From Membranipora membranacea (taxonomy: Eukaryota; Bryozoa; Gymnolaemata; Cheilostomatida; Membraniporidae), in assembly GCA_914767715.1 (NCBI GenBank), contig OU612067.1, forward strand, positions 2,542,001 through 2,606,000: DNA of 64,000 bases. The letters run 5' to 3'. The first letter of the stretch is position 1. Every line of letters starts with the position of its first letter. The notes beneath the pieces are model-generated. The model was not told the origin of the DNA. It did not search any database and saw only the letters and a list, made by a program, of their open reading frames with translations. Both the position numbers and the translations under genes were made by a program. Positions 59,581-64,000 of the stretch are shown here, piece after piece.

Positions 59581-61040
59581 TCTTATATTGGTGTATCAGA
59601 AAAGCTTCACACTTCTCATGGTGGTGGTTTGCAGCTTGACTTTGGTATATATATATTACAAGAACCAAGATCAAGAACACAGTGATTTAATGCTAAGATA
59701 GATTTCAGGGTTCTCTCCAGCAGAGAAGCAATGGAAGTTTCACATTTTGTACAGATAGGAGGTCTCACAGCACTGACAAGAGAATAAGGAATAATTCGTC
59801 ATCTCATCACTCACCATATCAGGAGGGATCACCCACAACAAAAAATGCGCTTATTCAAGAGATCCAAATGGCAATTATTCTAAAAGAAATGGTAAATGAC
59901 GTTTGAGTGAAGCAGTACGTTCTAAACCCAAAACTATTATATTTTTGCAAGGATGGCAAAATGATGGAAGTTTTTCTTCAACAACATCACTAGATAGTTG
60001 TGTTCATCGCTGTAGAATAGAAAAAGAAACGAGCCCAGATGGGCAGATGAAGCCTTTTTAATTGGCTTAGGAATCAATCAAATTAGCAAGCATAAAAAAA
60101 AAGTCTCAAAGATATTCGGCTATTTCACACCGGTGAGTCTCAATATGTCTAAATAAATGGTCTTTCGAGATGGGACAGCATGTTTAACTACTCGACAGCA
60201 TACATAAGGGAAGTAGGAAATCACAATGCTGGCTATGCCAAGTTTTCAAAAGGCATGCAGATCCAAAACAACTTTGCAGAAGAAAGGCGACTAAAAATGG
60301 GAAAGTCCACTGCTGCTAATGCCTTGTAGTTTGTGTCAAACTGTCAGAATAGTGGTTGGTATGTGCCTCAGAGCGCCCATTTGTCAATGCTCTAGAACTG
60401 AGTAAACATATTAATATCTGTGTTTACAAACGTTAAGACATATGCAGGCAACCTCTTGCAGCAATTCTGAAAGATGCAACATATGGTAAGCAACCCAAGT
60501 ATGACGAGTTCTTATTTTTTATTTGAGCTTTGAGAGTTATATCTGCAAGGATTACATCATATAAAAGCTCTGAAAGGTCATGACCATGACCAGTTTTACC
60601 ATACCAGTAGTTCAAATATGAAGTGTCATACAAGGCGCTTAGTCCTGTATGCTTTTCAGCTGGGCCTTTCATTGATAACGTTTGCAACATAGCAGGGCAC
60701 ATTTAGGATTAAAGTTTAGTTTAGGCATGAACCTTATATTTCCACAAAGATCAGGATACAGGGCATAATCTTTAGGTTGTCATTGATCCATTTTGTCTTG
60801 GAATTCCAGGCAATTGCATTGTGGGATTGGCGATGCCATTATAAGTGCAAATTAAAATGGCTGTCCTTTCCATATCACCTATGAGGTAAACAGCCTGAGT
60901 ATCGTTGTCTTATTGTATTATGGACCTCCCCCACAAATATGCTCAGTGATTACAGCCATAGATACCGTGGCCCAGAAAGCCGGATAAAATTAAACTTATC
61001 TGCTGTGAATTTAATTTAAAAAAGACCTGAATTGAATTAA
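59581..61040. other. Intergenic region with one unassigned open frame
   Basis: The minus-strand frame at 60433-60702 (89 aa, with YDTSYLNYWYGKTGHGHDL) has a protein-like composition but no recognised family and no clear continuation. It may be a remnant of a mobile-element protein. Nothing else is recognised. Confidence 0.35.
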
Positions 61041-61049
61041 ACATTTCAG

Positions 61050-61288
61050 TAAATTTAATCAAACTTTTCTGCATTAAACTTTTCTGCATCAAACTTTCAA
61101 GTTCTGCATCAAACTTTTCTCCTCTTAATCAAACTTTTCTACTCTGAATTAAACTTTTCTATTCTGCATCAAACTTTTCTGTTCTGCATCAAACTTTTAT
61201 ACTCTGCATCAAACTTTTTGTTCTGCTGCATCAAACTTTTCTACTCTGAATCAAACTTTTCCGCTCCACTGATATCAACCACCCTATA
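61050..61288. repeat. Minisatellite with unique end, left member of an inverted pair
   Basis: About ten copies of a unit near CTGCATCAAACTTTTCTGTT, ending in a unique end at 61261-61288 (GATATCAACCACCCTATA). The last 47 nt (61242-61288) are the reverse complement of 63264-63310 with one mismatch. Confidence 0.9.
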
Positions 61289-62749
61289 TACTATGTATTA
61301 CTGTATGCAGGTCCTCAATCTACAAATTTGCCTCACAGAATATTTTGGTGCACATTTTGTTAGAAGGAAGATGAAAGATGGGTAACCAGCTATTTTTGGG
61401 CGTTCCCAGTACAAATATTTTATACCATACATGCAGGTCTATTATTTAAGATTTGGTACCATACAGGCTGTTATCCTCAGCTTTATAAACTACAAGTTTT
61501 TAAGCAGGGAATTTCAATAACACACAGGTATAAGAAACCAATACATTTATAGATATTTGTTGAATTCCCAAATAGCTTTTACAGCAAATAGAAAATCCTT
61601 ACAAGTGGGACCTTTTGTCGTATACAGTCACAATGAAACTTCAATTTCATTTGTGGGCCTAACCACTACTCTTATCATTCTTGTTAGTCAGCAAACAAGC
61701 CTAGTTTTTGGGAACAAAATTTAATAGCGACCTTTACTATACTAAGGGCAACAGCTTATCACCAGCCCTAGACTGACTGGCCTCAGATCTTTCTTATACT
61801 ATACAAAAAGGGAATTTTCATTGCTATCTTACTAATGGTAAAGTCATAAAATTTATTCTTCCACTCATTACCAATAATCGATTTCCATGAAATTTCTATA
61901 GTAACCAATATAACATTTAAAAAAAATGAAGCAATTAATGTATGGACATTGTTTTCTGCTAGCTTGACGATATGAACTCTGCAGCAATCTAAGTGAGGTC
62001 ACTACAAATAAATGGGCTTATGGTTTTGCTGGCCACAATCCTCACCCGAAAACCTAATTCATTCTGTTAGCACGAGTCTGACCTAATACCACAATTTCAA
62101 ACAATTTGTCAAACTTTTAATTGATACTGATACAAACATGACAATTCACACCAGTGGGTTGCTGCATAACCACACAGGAGATAATACTACTTTGATAATA
62201 TGGACAGGCTAAAACTGCAGTTCAAGAAAACATCCCAATACATTAAGGAAATTTACTGGGAGTTTTTACCTAGGTAATACATACAGATGTAATGATAGTA
62301 TTCCAAGTGGTGCGGAGGTTTTTGCAAGGGCCAGCCTCTACTAGGGTAATTATTTTAGTAAGAGCAGGTATCATGAAATAGAATTGAATCTGGTCAGATG
62401 CCAGCTCTTTGTTTTCTATGAGGTTTTATTGCTTTGCATCAGCAGAATGTTATACATTTTTGTTAGCAATCTGACTCATACATACTCAGACTCATACATG
62501 ATAATAGCTTAGCTTCAGCGTATAGGCTAACGAAATTTGTGAAAGGATGGGTCCAAAGAGAATGAGACTTTCTGTCTGTTGAGGCAATCAACAATTTCTA
62601 TGATGATTCACTTTTCACATTTATGCTGGACGGGTTTAGAATCCAACATACATGAAGAAATAATAATCTGTCTAGAAAAGCAAACAGTCTGGGGAAAAAC
62701 AAACAGGGTCTCCCTGTATAAACCAGTTTAAATAGAGATTTCTGATATA

Positions 62750-63095
62750 CCCTATAGGAGTTTAATTTAGCTAGAGTTTAATTTCGCTATCTGGACCTGG
62801 TACTAAATTTCACTAGTACTAAATTTCGCTAGTAGGCTTACAAGTGAAAATTAAAAAAAAATGTCCAGCTGGGATACGAACCCAGGGTATAAATCTCCAT
62901 CTGATTGCTAGGCAGACATTTAGACCCCTACACCACGCTAGCTTGCATGCTTAGGGAAGGAGTATTCCTGTATAATTCTACATTGTTTATGAAACTATGG
63001 TGAGTGAGTTTGACTTAAGTTACACTAAATTTTGCAACCTAGGCAACAACCGAAAAGCGAATCCTAAATGCCGCGAAAACTAAACTCCTATAGGG
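62750..63095. mobile_element. 346-bp TIR element (MITE-like) carrying a tRNA-like sequence
   Basis: The terminal inverted repeats CCCTATAGGAGTTTA (62750-62764) and TAAACTCCTATAGGG (63081-63095) are exact and flanked by TA on both sides, as in Tc1/mariner-type MITEs. The inside has repeated AATTTCGCTAG-like motifs and a tRNA-like segment. No transposase is encoded. Confidence 0.8.
62864..62944 (-). pseudogene. tRNA-like sequence inside the TIR element
   Basis: On the minus strand, AGCGTGGTGTAGGGGTCTA resembles an A box, and GGGTTCGTATCCCAGC is a very good B box and T arm. A long region between them resembles a variable arm. The acceptor stem is not convincing, so it is probably a Pol III-like promoter remnant rather than a functional tRNA. 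Confidence 0.55.
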
Positions 63096-63263
63096 TAGCT
63101 GTTCGAAATGTTTGGGAGAAACGCATTGTCCATGCTGTGTGACTGTGGCCTTGATAAAGACTGCCATGCAGTTCTATTGCAAATCATCGATGATGGATTG
63201 AAATGAAAGCCTATTAACTATGAACTATTGGTAGACTGAGGACCTACATACAGCAATATATAT

Positions 63264-63385
63264 TATAGGGTGGTTGATATCAATGGAGCGGAAAAGTTTG
63301 ATTCAGAGTAAAAAAGTTTGATGCAGAACAGAAAAGTTTGATGCAGAACAGAAAAGTTTGGTGCAGAGAAGTTTGATTAAAGGGA
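63264..63385. repeat. Minisatellite with unique end, right member of an inverted pair
   Basis: Begins TATAGGGTGGTTGATATCA and continues into about five AAAAGTTTGATGCAGAACAG units. It is the inverse of the cluster at 61050-61288, with the unique ends facing each other. Confidence 0.9.
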
Positions 63386-64000
63386 TCGTTGCGTCAGAAT
63401 TGTGCTATTCCATAAAACCACTAGAAGAGGCAGCAATAATTTAGAAATGCACTTCTCGTTACTTATGAGAAACAAAAAAATTTGAAATTGAGTTGTAATT
63501 AAAAATTAAATTAGTCGGTTATTAAAAAAAATATATGGCAAGTCTGATACTTTTCCAGGCAGGTCTGAACTGGATTCCCCAAAGCTATAGTTGTTGTTGT
63601 TGTTACATTGCCATGGTAACACCTGAATGATTCGGCTTCAATGCAAACATTGTGATGTGACACAATGTTTGCTGCAGACCACAAATGTTCATAGGGAACT
63701 CTGATCATACCAAAAGGCTAATATGACATACACCAGTGTTATAGTTTATATTACCCACAGATTGTTTCTATCAACAATTATTCAACATACATCCTTCACT
63801 GATGATAAAATGACGAATAGTGTGTCTTGTTCATAGCTTGAAAGCTATTGCAACCATCCTAGGCAAGTGTTTGTATAACTGTAATAAACTTATTTTCATA
63901 ATAATGATACATTTAGATAAAGAAACAACTGCTTCTCAAACAGTGAGTTCGATGATTTGAATACCATACAGTTACAAAACTACGAACTGACTCAGATCTG
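63386..64000. other. AT-rich end of window, nothing recognised
   Basis: No gene or known repeat is recognised. Confidence 0.45.

Noticed and set aside
1-64000. CRISPR arrays, bacterial operons, insertion sequences
   Set aside because: No regularly spaced direct repeats with unique spacers. Gene structure is eukaryotic throughout.

Overview
This is a window of an AT-rich, intron-rich animal genome. The organism is probably an invertebrate bilaterian; I cannot place it in a phylum. The evidence is canonical GT/AG multi-exon genes of animal families (iodothyronine deiodinase, Mediator subunit MED31, a neuroligin/cholinesterase-like adhesion protein, a CUB/sushi membrane protein, a rhodopsin-type GPCR), nuclear tRNA-Phe(GAA) genes, three non-LTR retrotransposons, and many foldback, minisatellite and SINE-like repeats. 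There are no prokaryotic operons and no CRISPR.

Layout. 1-2.6 kb: repeats, including a perfect 19-bp hairpin, a SINE-like block and a three-copy foldback repeat. 2666-3655 (+): single-exon GPCR. 5041-8622 (+): five-exon selenoprotein deiodinase (copy A) with an in-frame UGA and a SECIS-like hairpin in its 3' UTR. 9.0-16.3 kb: array of duplicated repeat units carrying four tRNA-Phe genes (minus strand), invaded by a degenerate LINE (13.04-15.49 kb). 16692-20328 (+): second deiodinase (copy B) with the same intron phases and two exons of identical length, but a frameshift just before the Sec codon. Its introns hold a fifth, damaged tRNA-Phe and a sixth remnant. 21432-26717 (-): 11-exon cholinesterase-like transmembrane protein whose catalytic Ser is replaced by Glu. 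27159-30898 (-): nearly intact LINE with 14-bp target-site duplications. 31314-34173 (+): MED31 in four exons. 34.2-44.4 kb: about 10 kb without a recognisable gene. 44395-54204 (+): eight-exon CUB + four-sushi type I membrane protein with an Asn/Ser-rich cytoplasmic tail. 55.9-58.2 kb (-): internally deleted LINE. 59-64 kb: tRNA-derived SINE, an inverted minisatellite pair, and a TIR element carrying a tRNA-like sequence.

The genes do not form one pathway. The most notable points are the tandem Sec-deiodinase pair separated by a tRNA-Phe repeat array, the frameshift that leaves copy B otherwise complete, the pseudo-esterase, and the young LINE inserted between the head-to-head pseudo-esterase and MED31 genes. 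All exon models come from reading splice sites and phase by eye. No alignment or database search was run.
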